Shown here piece after piece: positions 9,038-16,642 of a stretch of 64,000 bases of DNA. A program made the position numbers and the translations under genes. Origin of the DNA: Pseudomonas thivervalensis (GTDB taxonomy: Bacteria > Pseudomonadota > Gammaproteobacteria > Pseudomonadales > Pseudomonadaceae); the NCBI RefSeq assembly GCF_001269655.1, contig NZ_LHVE01000009.1:372001-436000 (forward strand). The letters are read 5' to 3'. Below the pieces are notes generated by a model that saw only the letters and a program-made list of their open reading frames with translations, ran no database searches and was not told the DNA's origin. How positions within the stretch are numbered: position 1 is the stretch's first letter; each line of letters begins with the position of its first letter.

Positions 9038-9053
9038 TGCACAGTCCATGCCC
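9038..9053 (-). promoter_or_regulatory. Candidate sigma-54 promoter for the DszC-like gene
   Basis: On the minus strand the sequence GGGCATGGACTGTGC has the required GG-N10-GC spacing and 7 of 10 matches to TGGCAC-N5-TTGC. It sits 66 bases before the start codon at 8972 and about 75 bases from the upstream half-site cluster. The match is weaker than the divergent partner at 9284. Confidence 0.45.
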
Positions 9054-9127
9054 GGCCCCTGACGCCCGTAAATGCGGGGCCTGTACGGCGCTCATCAGTG
9101 AAAGGGCTGTCCTGGCTGCGGACAATC

Positions 9128-9210
9128 TGTTGCACCACTGTGTGCCCGGCAACAGTTGCCGCGACGGGCATCGACATGCCAGGTGTCTGCCAGGCAACAG
9201 CGGTGCAACA
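9128..9210. promoter_or_regulatory. Cluster of TGTTGC/GCAACA half-sites, likely SfnR upstream activating sequence
   Basis: The segment contains TGTTGCACC (9128-9136), the perfect palindrome GGCAAC-A-GTTGCC (9148-9160), GGCAACA (9193-9199) and GGTGCAACA (9202-9210). The first and last are exact reverse complements. The block lies about 75 bases from the -24 element of each flanking sigma-54 promoter candidate, a normal distance for an enhancer-binding protein. SfnR, encoded at 16643-17746, is the obvious binder, but this is inference. Confidence 0.6.
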
Positions 9211-9283
9211 GCTTGTCCGTCGAGCGACAGTGAAGTGATTCGATGAAACTTTTAATCTATTGATTACTAAGGAAATATTCACA

Positions 9284-9298
9284 TGGCACGGTTGCTGC
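9284..9298 (+). promoter_or_regulatory. Sigma-54 promoter upstream of msuE-sfnG
   Basis: TGGCACGGTTGCTGC has a perfect -24 TGGCAC element, GG-N10-GC spacing and a CTGC -12 element (consensus TTGC). It lies 52 bases before the chosen msuE start at 9350, which also argues against an earlier in-frame start at 9260. Confidence 0.75.
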
Positions 9299-9349
9299 TC
9301 TACACCTTGTGCAGACGCTGAGGTGGCGTCTCCAGGCATGGGGTCAGTG

Positions 9350-9913
9350 ATGAGCAAGCAATTCAAAGTGGTGGCGGTGTCAGGCAGCGTGCAGCACCCG
9401 TCACGTACCCTGGCACTGCTCCAGGCATTGGTGGACAGGCTCGGGCAGCAACTGCCGATCGAGGTGCGCTTGATCGAACTGGCCAAGGTCGGTCCACAGT
9501 TCGCCGGGGTGTTGCGACGCGAGGCGTTGCCGGCTGCGGTGCAGGAGGACCTGCATGCCATTGAGTCGGCTGATCTGCTGATCGCCGCCAGCCCGGTGTA
9601 CCGAGCCTCGTACACCGGTCTGTTCAAGCACCTGTTCGATTTCGTTCATCACGAAGCCCTCAAGAATGTACCGGTGCTGTTGGCCGCGACAGGGGGCTCG
9701 GATCGCCATGCCTTGATCATCGATCACCAGTTGCGGCCGCTGTTCGGCTTCTTCCAGGCCCTCAGCCTGCCGGTGGGGGTCTATGCCAGCGAAACCGATT
9801 TCAGCCAATACCGGATCTCCAGTGCACAGGTGCTGGAGCGTATCGAGCGCGCCGTCGAGTCGGCGCTGCTGAGCCTGGTCCCGAGCGCCCGACGCGACGC
9901 CAGTGCCGCCTGA
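9350..9913 (+). CDS. msuE: NAD(P)H-dependent FMN reductase, MsuE/SfnE type
   Basis: 187 residues beginning MSKQFKVVAVSGSVQHPSRT, the flavodoxin-like phosphate-binding loop (SGSxxxPSxT) typical of this family, followed by ADLLIAASPVYRASYTGLFKHLFD and LLAATGGSDRHALIIDHQLRPLF. Such reductases provide free FMNH2 to two-component monooxygenases; MsuE and SfnE do so for methanesulfonate and dimethylsulfone oxidation. It is followed 40 bases later by sfnG, its probable client. The start is set by the sigma-54 promoter upstream and the family's usual N-terminus; the ribosome site is weak, and an ATG at 9338 is a possible alternative. Confidence 0.88.
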   Translation: MSKQFKVVAVSGSVQHPSRTLALLQALVDRLGQQLPIEVRLIELAKVGPQFAGVLRREALPAAVQEDLHAIESADLLIAASPVYRASYTGLFKHLFDFVHHEALKNVPVLLAATGGSDRHALIIDHQLRPLFGFFQALSLPVGVYASETDFSQYRISSAQVLERIERAVESALLSLVPSARRDASAA

Positions 9914-9953
9914 TCCATTTTTCCCTTTCGAAACGAGCCGTGGAGTACATGCA

Positions 9954-11051
9954 ATGAGCCAGGACACGATCAAATTTGCCTACTGGGTGCCCAACGTCAG
10001 CGGCGGACTGGTGGTCAGCAAAATCGAGCAACGCACCGACTGGGGCATCGACTACAACCGTAAGCTGGCGCAGATCGCCGAAGCGGCCGGCTTCGACTAC
10101 GCCTTGTCCCAGGTGCGCTTTACCGCCGGCTACGGCGCCGAATACCAGCACGAGTCCGTGGCGTTCAGCCATGCCCTGCTGGCCGCCACCACGCGCCTGA
10201 AAGTCATCGCGGCTGTGTTGCCGGGGCCGTGGACGCCGTCGGTGTTGGCCAAGCAGATCGCAACCATCGATCACCTGACGGGTGGCCGGGTGGCGGTCAA
10301 CATCGTGTCGGGCTGGTTCAAGGGCGAGTTCACGGCCATTGGCGAGCCGTGGCTGGAGCACGATGAGCGCTATCGCCGTTCCGAAGAGTTCATCACCGCG
10401 CTCAAGGGCATCTGGACCACCGACAACTTTACGCTGCGCGGTGACTTCTACCGGTTCCACGACTACACCCTCAAGCCAAAACCCCTGCAGCAGCACCCGG
10501 AGATTTTCCAGGGCGGTAGCTCGCGTGCGGCTCGGGACATGGCCGCTCGGGTATCGGACTGGTACTTCACCAACGGCAATACCGTCGAAGGCGTCAAGGC
10601 GCAGATCGATGATCTCCAGGCGAAAGCCGCGGCCAACAACCACAAGGTCAAGGTCGGCGTGAACGCCTTTGTCATTGCCCGCGACACCGAAGAAGAGGCG
10701 CGTGCGGTCCTCGCCCAAATCATCGACCAGGCCGATCCCGAGGCGGTCAATGCCTTTGGCGATGCGGCGAAGCAGGCCGGCAAGTCCAGCCCGGAAGGCG
10801 AGGGCAACTGGGCCAAGTCCAGCTTCGAGGACCTGGTGCAATACAACGATGGCTTCAAGACCAACCTGATCGGCACGCCGCAGCAGATCGCCGAGCGCAT
10901 CGTCGCCCTCAAGGCCGTGGGTGTGGATTTGATACTCGCCGGTTTCCTGCATTTCCAGGAAGAAGTCGAGTATTTCGGCCGCAAGGTCCTGCCGCTGGTG
11001 CGTGAACTGGAGCAACGCAAAGTGGCGGCCAAAACGGCGGCGGTCGCTTAG
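9954..11051 (+). CDS. sfnG: Dimethylsulfone monooxygenase SfnG
   Basis: 365 residues from an ATG behind TGGAG. The sequence (IKFAYWVPNVSGGLVVSKIE at the start, then NRKLAQIAEAAGFDYALSQ, VNIVSGWFKGEF, IFQGGSSRAARDMAARVSDWY) is that of the luciferase-like, FMNH2-dependent SfnG, which converts dimethylsulfone to methanesulfinate. It is full length. The enzyme lets the cell use dimethylsulfide-derived sulfur when sulfate is scarce and depends on the reductase encoded just upstream. It is part of a sigma-54-driven run continuing with the AMP-ligase-like gene (14 bases later) and an ABC importer. Confidence 0.93.
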   Translation: MSQDTIKFAYWVPNVSGGLVVSKIEQRTDWGIDYNRKLAQIAEAAGFDYALSQVRFTAGYGAEYQHESVAFSHALLAATTRLKVIAAVLPGPWTPSVLAKQIATIDHLTGGRVAVNIVSGWFKGEFTAIGEPWLEHDERYRRSEEFITALKGIWTTDNFTLRGDFYRFHDYTLKPKPLQQHPEIFQGGSSRAARDMAARVSDWYFTNGNTVEGVKAQIDDLQAKAAANNHKVKVGVNAFVIARDTEEEARAVLAQIIDQADPEAVNAFGDAAKQAGKSSPEGEGNWAKSSFEDLVQYNDGFKTNLIGTPQQIAERIVALKAVGVDLILAGFLHFQEEVEYFGRKVLPLVRELEQRKVAAKTAAVA

Positions 11052-11065
11052 GCGCGGGAGGCAGC

Positions 11066-12226
11066 ATGAGCACGTTCACCGACACCCCCGATGCGGTCCC
11101 GGCCAGTTTGCCCCAGTGGTTGCAGCACCAGGCGCTAGCGCACGGCACGGACGTCGCGCTGCGCCACAAGCACCTGGGTGTCTGGCAGGAGCGGACCTGG
11201 GCGCACGTGGCCGACGAGGTGCGCCGTTTGGCGACTGCCCTGCAGGCCCGCGGTTTTGCGGTGGGCGCGACCCTGACGATCATCAGCCGACCCAGGCCGC
11301 AGGCGCTGCTTGCCGCATTGGCCGCGCAGTGGCTGGGTGGCGTGGCGAGTTTGTTGGATCCGCTGGAAGCAGCGGCCGAACAGGTGCAACGGCTCGCCAC
11401 GCTGCAACCGGATTTCGTCCTGGTCGAAGGCCTGGAAGAAATGCTGCGTCTGCGTGCCGCGCAGGTGGCGGTGAGGGTGTGGGTCTACCTCGACAAGCGT
11501 GGCCTGTCGGATTCGGCGCCATTTGCGCAAGCGCTGGATTACGCCGCGCTGGTTGCCGAGCGGCCAATCGATGATCTGGCGCCGCAAGGGCGAGTGCTGC
11601 AAACGGCCTTTGTCTTTTATCGCGGGACTGGGCAGGCGATTGAAGAGCAACGTGTCAGCCACGCCGAGCTGTTGCAGGAAGGCCAGCGGTTGCTGGTGCG
11701 CGAAGGCCTGGGCCGGCAGGAAGAGGCATTGGCCGCACGGGCGTTCGCCTCGGGTGGGCAAGCTCGCTATCTGCTGGCGCCCTGGTTGATGGCCGGTTTT
11801 CGCCTGAACTTCCCTGAGAACCTGGCGACCCGCGATCGCGACCGGCGCGAGTTGGGCCCGACGCTGGTGGCCGGGACGCGGGAAACCTACGAGCGTTTGC
11901 ACCGCTATGCGCTGGAACGTTTGCCGGCGCCGGGCAGTTGGCCGCGCCGGTTGGTGGACTGGGCGTTGGCGGCCCATCCGGACTTCCTGCAAAGGCATCT
12001 GGGGAACTGGCTGGTTCGCCGGCCTTTGCGCGACGTGCTGGGTTTTTCCCGAACCCGCGCGCCGCTGCTGGTGGGCGATGCCTTGCCGCCCGAAACCCAG
12101 GCCTTTTTCCAGGCATTGGGTATCAAGGTTCGCCAGTGGGACGATGCGGCCCACTGGGAAGCGCCGTCGAACCGGGTGCGGCACACCACCGATGACTGGA
12201 CCCGGCTCCAGTCGCAACTGGCCTGA
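11066..12226 (+). CDS. Truncated AMP-ligase-like protein without a functional adenylation P-loop
   Basis: 386 residues behind GGGAGGCAGC. The N-terminal two-thirds resembles the large domain of long-chain acyl-CoA synthetases (PQWLQHQALAHGTDVALRHK, TWAHVADEVRRLATAL, VYLDKRG). Where intact enzymes have a (Y/T)SGTTGxPKG loop, this protein has FYRGTGQAIEEQ at residues 184-195, losing the Ser/Thr cluster and the lysine. It stops at RQWDD, where the YGxTE motif would begin, so all later motifs and the catalytic C-terminal domain are absent. The reading frame is intact with a good ribosome site and no internal stop, so it looks like a retained non-catalytic protein rather than a fresh pseudogene. 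Its role next to sfnG and an ABC importer is unknown. Confidence 0.75.
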   Translation: MSTFTDTPDAVPASLPQWLQHQALAHGTDVALRHKHLGVWQERTWAHVADEVRRLATALQARGFAVGATLTIISRPRPQALLAALAAQWLGGVASLLDPLEAAAEQVQRLATLQPDFVLVEGLEEMLRLRAAQVAVRVWVYLDKRGLSDSAPFAQALDYAALVAERPIDDLAPQGRVLQTAFVFYRGTGQAIEEQRVSHAELLQEGQRLLVREGLGRQEEALAARAFASGGQARYLLAPWLMAGFRLNFPENLATRDRDRRELGPTLVAGTRETYERLHRYALERLPAPGSWPRRLVDWALAAHPDFLQRHLGNWLVRRPLRDVLGFSRTRAPLLVGDALPPETQAFFQALGIKVRQWDDAAHWEAPSNRVRHTTDDWTRLQSQLA

Positions 12227-12239
12227 GAGGAGACGCCCC

Positions 12240-13022
12240 ATGACCCAGACGACCGTCACGCATCTGTTGGAGCTGGAGCATATTTCGCTGTCATTCAAAG
12301 GCGTCAAAGCGGTCACGGACATCAGCTTTCGCGTCGCCACCGGTGAAATCTGCGCCTTGATCGGTCCCAACGGTGCCGGCAAAAGTTCGTTGTTGAATGT
12401 CATCAGTGGTGTGTACCAGGCCCAGGACGGGCACATCCGTTTCGATCGACAGGAGCGGCGCCGGATGCGCCCCCACGACGTGGCGGTGCGCGGTATCGCC
12501 CGGACCTTCCAGAATATCGCGCTGTTCAAGGGCATGAGCGTGCTCGACAACGTGCTCACCGGACGCAACCTCAAGCGCCGCAGCACCTGGATCGAGCAGG
12601 CGCTGCGCATCGGTCGCGCCCGGGCCGAGGATGACCGCCAGCGCGAAGCGGCCGAGCGGGTCATCGCGTTCCTGCACTTGCAGCCCTGGCGCGACACCTT
12701 GGTGGGCACGCTGCCCTATGGCTTGCAGAAGCGGGTCGAGCTGGCCCGCGCGCTGGCGGCGGAGCCTCGGCTGTTGCTGCTGGATGAGCCCATGGCCGGG
12801 ATGAACGCCGACGAGAAGCAGCAGATGAGCCGCTTTATCGTCGACATCAACCGTGAGCTGGGCACGACAGTGGTGTTGATCGAGCACGACATCGGCGTGG
12901 TCATGGGCATCAGCGACCACGTGGTGGTGCTCGATTACGGGCGCAAGATCGGCGACGGCTCGCCCGAAGACGTACGGCAGAACCCCGAGGTCATTTCGGC
13001 CTACCTGGGCACTCGCCACTGA
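12240..13022 (+). CDS. ABC transporter ATP-binding protein, LivG type
   Basis: 260 residues from an ATG behind GAGAGGAG, 13 bases after the AMP-ligase-like gene. Walker A is GPNGAGKSS at about 42-50, the Q-loop region reads GIARTFQNIALFKGMSVLDNVL, the signature is LPYGLQKRVELARALA, Walker B is LLLLDEPMAGMN and the switch histidine lies in VVLIEHDIGVVM. The extended insert and the MAGMN motif mark the LivG half of a branched-chain-amino-acid/urea-type (HAAT) importer. LivG normally pairs with LivF; no LivF gene is present in this operon, so either this protein forms a homodimer or LivF is encoded elsewhere. Confidence 0.88.
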   Translation: MTQTTVTHLLELEHISLSFKGVKAVTDISFRVATGEICALIGPNGAGKSSLLNVISGVYQAQDGHIRFDRQERRRMRPHDVAVRGIARTFQNIALFKGMSVLDNVLTGRNLKRRSTWIEQALRIGRARAEDDRQREAAERVIAFLHLQPWRDTLVGTLPYGLQKRVELARALAAEPRLLLLDEPMAGMNADEKQQMSRFIVDINRELGTTVVLIEHDIGVVMGISDHVVVLDYGRKIGDGSPEDVRQNPEVISAYLGTRH

Positions 13023-13041
13023 CACCGAATATTTAACGCCT

Positions 13042-13168
13042 TCCCGCTGGGCTCTGTAGGAGCTGGCGAAGCCTGCGATCTTTTGATCTTTCGCTTGAGA
13101 CTCACGTGTCTGGGGAAAGATCGCAGCCTCGCTCCGCTCGACAGCTCCTACTGCGCAGCCCAGCGGGA
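13042..13168. repeat. Nested 127-base imperfect palindrome between livG-like and livH-like genes
   Basis: Three sets of arms are nested: TCCCGCTGGGCT (13042-13053) with AGCCCAGCGGGA (13157-13168), GTAGGAGCTG (13056-13065) with CAGCTCCTAC (13142-13151), and CTGCGATC (13073-13080) with GATCGCAG (13119-13126). The whole can fold into a long cruciform or RNA hairpin. It belongs to the TGTAGGAGC-type repeat class seen in Pseudomonas and differs from the other repeats in this window. Confidence 0.75.
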
Positions 13169-13225
13169 GCAATCTCTGGCCACAGGATCCTCGTTTGTAT
13201 TGACCGAACAGTATTAGGAACAGCG

Positions 13226-14107
13226 ATGGAATTTTTCTTTGAAGTATTGATTGGCGGGTTGCTGGCGGGGGTGATGTACGCCTTGGTGGCCATCGGTTTC
13301 GTGCTGATCTACAAGGCCTCCGGGGTGTTCAATTTCGCCCAGGGCGCGATGGTGCTGTTCTCGGCGCTGACCTTCGTCAGCCTGCTGGAGCGCGGCGTGC
13401 CGTTCTGGCTGGCGTTCCTCATCAGCCTGGCGGCCATGGTGCTGATCGCCGTGGCCGTGGAGCGGGTGGTGCTGCGGCCCTTGGTCAACCGGTCGCCGAT
13501 CACGCTGTTCATGGCCACCCTCGGCCTGTCCTACGTCATCGAAGGCTTCGCCCAGGCGCTGTGGGGCGCCCAGGTGCACGGCCTGGAACTGGGCATCAGC
13601 GATGAACCGCTGGAGCTGGGCGGGATGTTGTTGTCGCAGTTCGACATTTTTGCCGCGGTGACGGCAGCGTGCCTGGTACTGCTGTTGTCCTGGCTGTTCA
13701 ACAAGACCCGGCTCGGGTTGTCGTTGCGGGCGGTGGCCGATGACCCGTTGGCGGCGCTGGCCGTGGGCATCCGCTTGCAGCGGGTCTGGGTGGTGGTGTG
13801 GGCGGTGGCAGGGTTTGTCGGGTTGGTCGCCGGCCTGCTCTGGGGCGCGCGCCTCGGTGTGCAGTTCTCGCTCTCGCTGGTGGTGCTCAAGGCCTTGCCG
13901 GTGTTGATCATCGGCGGCTTCACCTCCATCAGCGGGGCGATTGTCGGCGGCTTGATCATCGGTGCTTCGGAGAAGCTGGCGGAGGTTTACCTCGGGCCCT
14001 TCATCGGCAGTGGCATCGAGAACTGGTTTCCCTATGTGCTGGCGCTGCTGTTCCTGCTGGTGCGTCCGGCGGGGTTGTTTGGCGAACGGGCCATCGAACG
14101 GGTTTAG
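13226..14107 (+). CDS. ABC transporter permease, LivH type
   Basis: 293 residues from the ATG at 13226 behind TTAGGAAC. It is almost entirely hydrophobic, with about eight predicted membrane segments, and carries family landmarks: GLLAGVMYALVAIGFVLIYKASGVFNFAQG at the N-terminus (here in two adjoining stretches), RAVADDPLAALAVGI (the EAA-like loop contacting the ATPase), and VLIIGGFTSISGAIVGGLIIG before the last helices. It forms the inner-membrane channel with the LivM-type protein that follows 11 bases later. A 203-base gap containing a large palindrome separates it from the ATPase gene. Confidence 0.9.
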   Translation: MEFFFEVLIGGLLAGVMYALVAIGFVLIYKASGVFNFAQGAMVLFSALTFVSLLERGVPFWLAFLISLAAMVLIAVAVERVVLRPLVNRSPITLFMATLGLSYVIEGFAQALWGAQVHGLELGISDEPLELGGMLLSQFDIFAAVTAACLVLLLSWLFNKTRLGLSLRAVADDPLAALAVGIRLQRVWVVVWAVAGFVGLVAGLLWGARLGVQFSLSLVVLKALPVLIIGGFTSISGAIVGGLIIGASEKLAEVYLGPFIGSGIENWFPYVLALLFLLVRPAGLFGERAIERV

Positions 14108-14118
14108 GGGGAGCACTT

Positions 14119-15186
14119 ATGTTTTATCGAGAAGCAGGCCAGTTCAACACCCGCTACGCCCAGGACCGCCGGATCTTCGCTCTGCGCCAGGACCGTCACG
14201 GCCTGGTCGCGTTGCTGCTGTTTGCCTTCGTCGGGGTGCCCTGGCTGGGCAATGACTACTGGTTCAGTGCGATCCTGATTCCGTTCCTGGTGCTGTCCCT
14301 GGCCGGGTTGGGGCTCAACTTGCTCACCGGTTATGCCGGGCAACTGTCCCTCGGTTCAGCGGCGTTCATGGCGGTGGGGGCCTTTGCCACCTACAACCTT
14401 GAAATACGCGTCGCCGGCTTGCCGTTGTTGGTCAGCATTGCCCTGGGCGGATTGACGGCGGCGCTGGTGGCAGTGTTGTTCGGCCTGCCGAGCCTGCGCA
14501 TCAAAGGTTTCTACCTGCTGGTCTCGACCTTGGCGGCGCAGTTCTTCGTGACCTGGGCGCTGACCCGGTTCAGTTGGTTTTCCAACAACAGCGCCTCGGG
14601 CGTGATCAGTGCGCCGCGCCTGGAGGTGTTCGGGGTGAGCCTCGACGCGCCCGCCGGCCGCTATCTGTTGACCCTGAGCGTGGTGGTGGCGCTGTTCTGG
14701 TTGGGCAAGAACCTGGTGCGCAGCGAGTTGGGGCGCAACTGGATGGCGGTGCGCGACATGGACACCGCCGCCTCGGTCATCGGCATTGCGTTGGCGAAAA
14801 CCAAGCTGCTGGCGTTCGCCATCAGTGGTTTTTTCCTCGGGGTGGCCGGCGCGCTCTGGGCCTTCGCTTACCTGGGCACGGTGGAGCCCCACGGGTTCGA
14901 CCTCAATCGGTCGTTCCAGATCCTGTTCATCATCATTATCGGCGGCCTCGGCAGCCTGTTGGGCAACTTCCTCGGCGCGGCCTTCATCGTGCTGTTTCCG
15001 GTGTTGCTCTCGAACCTGGTGTCGCTGCTGCCTGGCGGGCTGGTGGACGCCGGCCAGGTGGAGAACCTTCAGAAGATGCTATTCGGCGCCCTGATCATTC
15101 TGTTCCTGATCAAGGAGCCAGAGGGCCTTGCGCGCCTCTGGCAGAGATTTCGCCAGCGCGCACGGCTGTGGCCATTGCGCTACTGA
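14119..15186 (+). CDS. ABC transporter permease, LivM type
   Basis: 355 residues behind GGGGAGCACTT. It has an N-terminal hydrophilic leader, about ten hydrophobic segments and the family motif LLTGYAGQLSLGSAAFMAVGA (in part), the cytoplasmic loop RNWMAVRDMDTAASVIGI and a late GGLGSLLGNFLGAAFIVL. It pairs with the LivH-type permease upstream. Unlike some LivM proteins it is not fused to an ATPase domain. Context with sfnG, msuE and sfnR suggests import of a sulfur-containing compound, which is inference only. Confidence 0.9.
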   Translation: MFYREAGQFNTRYAQDRRIFALRQDRHGLVALLLFAFVGVPWLGNDYWFSAILIPFLVLSLAGLGLNLLTGYAGQLSLGSAAFMAVGAFATYNLEIRVAGLPLLVSIALGGLTAALVAVLFGLPSLRIKGFYLLVSTLAAQFFVTWALTRFSWFSNNSASGVISAPRLEVFGVSLDAPAGRYLLTLSVVVALFWLGKNLVRSELGRNWMAVRDMDTAASVIGIALAKTKLLAFAISGFFLGVAGALWAFAYLGTVEPHGFDLNRSFQILFIIIIGGLGSLLGNFLGAAFIVLFPVLLSNLVSLLPGGLVDAGQVENLQKMLFGALIILFLIKEPEGLARLWQRFRQRARLWPLRY

Positions 15187-15258
15187 GCGATGCGCACAGC
15201 GCGGGTTTGCAGTTCCATTTTGTTGGCTTACCTACAGCTTCATGACAAGGAAAATCCG

Positions 15259-16584
15259 ATGTTCAAACGATCATTCGCCAGCAGCCTGGCACTGGCCCTG
15301 AGCCTCACCACCGCGGCCTTCGCCGTTCAGGCGGACAACGAACAATACTTCCCGCTGCAAAGCTATCGCGTCGGCCCTTATGCGGCCGGCGGCACCGGTT
15401 TTTTCGGCGGCTTCATCGACTACCTCAAGTACGTCAACGCCAACGGCGGGGTGAACGGCGTCAAGCTGACCTGGAGCGAGTGCGAAACCGAATACGTGGT
15501 CGAAAAAGGCGTGGAGTGCTACGAACGTCTGAAGAAAGGCTTGAACGGCGCGCCGGCGGCGGCCACCAACCCGCTGTCGGTGGGCATTGCCTACGCCACG
15601 CTGGAGCGTTCGACGGCTGACAAGCTGCCGCTGATCACCATCAACCACGGTCGTACCGACTCCACCGATGGCAGCGTGTTTCCCTACGTCTTCCCCTTGC
15701 AGTTGAATCCGTACTCCGAGGTTTCGGCGATCATCAACTACATCGGCCAGCGCGCCGGCGGGTTGGACAAGCTCAAGGGCTTGAAGATCGTCACCCTGTA
15801 TCACGGCTCGCCCTACGGCAAGGAAACCAACGAGGTCCTGCAAACCCTGGCTGACAAGTACGGCTTTGCGCTGACCTTGCTGGAGGTGCCACACCCGGGC
15901 AACGAACAACAATCGCAATGGCTGAATATCCGTCGGGAAAAACCCGATTGGGTGATCCTGCGCGGTTGGGGGGTGATGAACCCGGTGGCGCTGAAAACCG
16001 CGCAGAAAGTCGGTTTCCCGGCCGACCACATCATTGGCAACATCTGGAGCAACTCCGAAGATGATGCCGCGCCGGCCGGTGCTGCGGCCAAAGGCTTTAT
16101 CGCCATCACCACGCACCCTTCAGGCACTGATTTCCCGGTGTTGCAGGGCATCAAGCAGCAAGTGGTCGACGCCGGCCATGGCGACCTGGCCGATCCCAAG
16201 CGTTTCGGCACCGTGTACTACAACCTCGGCGTGGTCAACGGCATCCTCAACGTCGAAGCGCTGCGTATTGCCCAGCAGAAATTCGGCAAGCAACCCCTGA
16301 CCGGCGAGCAGGTGCGCTGGGGCTTCGAGCACCTCAAGCTCGACGACGCCCGGCTCAAGGAACTGGGGGCGTTGGGCCTGGTGCAGCCGTTGCAGTTGTC
16401 GTGCTCGGACCATGAAGGCGGTGGTGCGGTGCGCTTCCAGCAATGGGACGGTAGCCAGTGGAAGCTGATCAGTGACTGGGTGCAGGCCGACCGCGCCTTG
16501 TTGCGGCCGATCATCGAAGCGTCTTCGCACCAGTACGCCCGGGAAAAAGGCATTACCCCGCGTGATTGCAGCAAGGAATCCTGA
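15259..16584 (+). CDS. Periplasmic substrate-binding protein of the LivHM importer
   Basis: 441 residues from an ATG behind AAGGAAAATCCG. A signal peptide ends near AVQA (about residues 1-26), followed by a type I periplasmic binding fold (GGFIDYLKYVNANGGVNGVKL, CETEYVVEKGVECYERLK, TINHGRTDSTDGSVFPY, KIVTLYHGSPYGKE). It is longer than the roughly 370 residues of LivJ/LivK and resembles the ABC binding proteins found with AMP-ligase-like genes rather than amino-acid binders. It closes the importer operon and is convergent with sfnR. The ligand is not identifiable from sequence; an organosulfur compound is the contextual guess. Confidence 0.87.
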   Translation: MFKRSFASSLALALSLTTAAFAVQADNEQYFPLQSYRVGPYAAGGTGFFGGFIDYLKYVNANGGVNGVKLTWSECETEYVVEKGVECYERLKKGLNGAPAAATNPLSVGIAYATLERSTADKLPLITINHGRTDSTDGSVFPYVFPLQLNPYSEVSAIINYIGQRAGGLDKLKGLKIVTLYHGSPYGKETNEVLQTLADKYGFALTLLEVPHPGNEQQSQWLNIRREKPDWVILRGWGVMNPVALKTAQKVGFPADHIIGNIWSNSEDDAAPAGAAAKGFIAITTHPSGTDFPVLQGIKQQVVDAGHGDLADPKRFGTVYYNLGVVNGILNVEALRIAQQKFGKQPLTGEQVRWGFEHLKLDDARLKELGALGLVQPLQLSCSDHEGGGAVRFQQWDGSQWKLISDWVQADRALLRPIIEASSHQYAREKGITPRDCSKES

Positions 16585-16642
16585 GGCATCATGGCGACCG
16601 GGCGCGGGCGTCAGGTCGCTATCTCGCCACAAAGGTGTGGGC

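Noticed and set aside
9260-9349. 30 extra N-terminal codons for msuE
   Set aside because: They would begin upstream of the strong sigma-54 promoter at 9284-9298.
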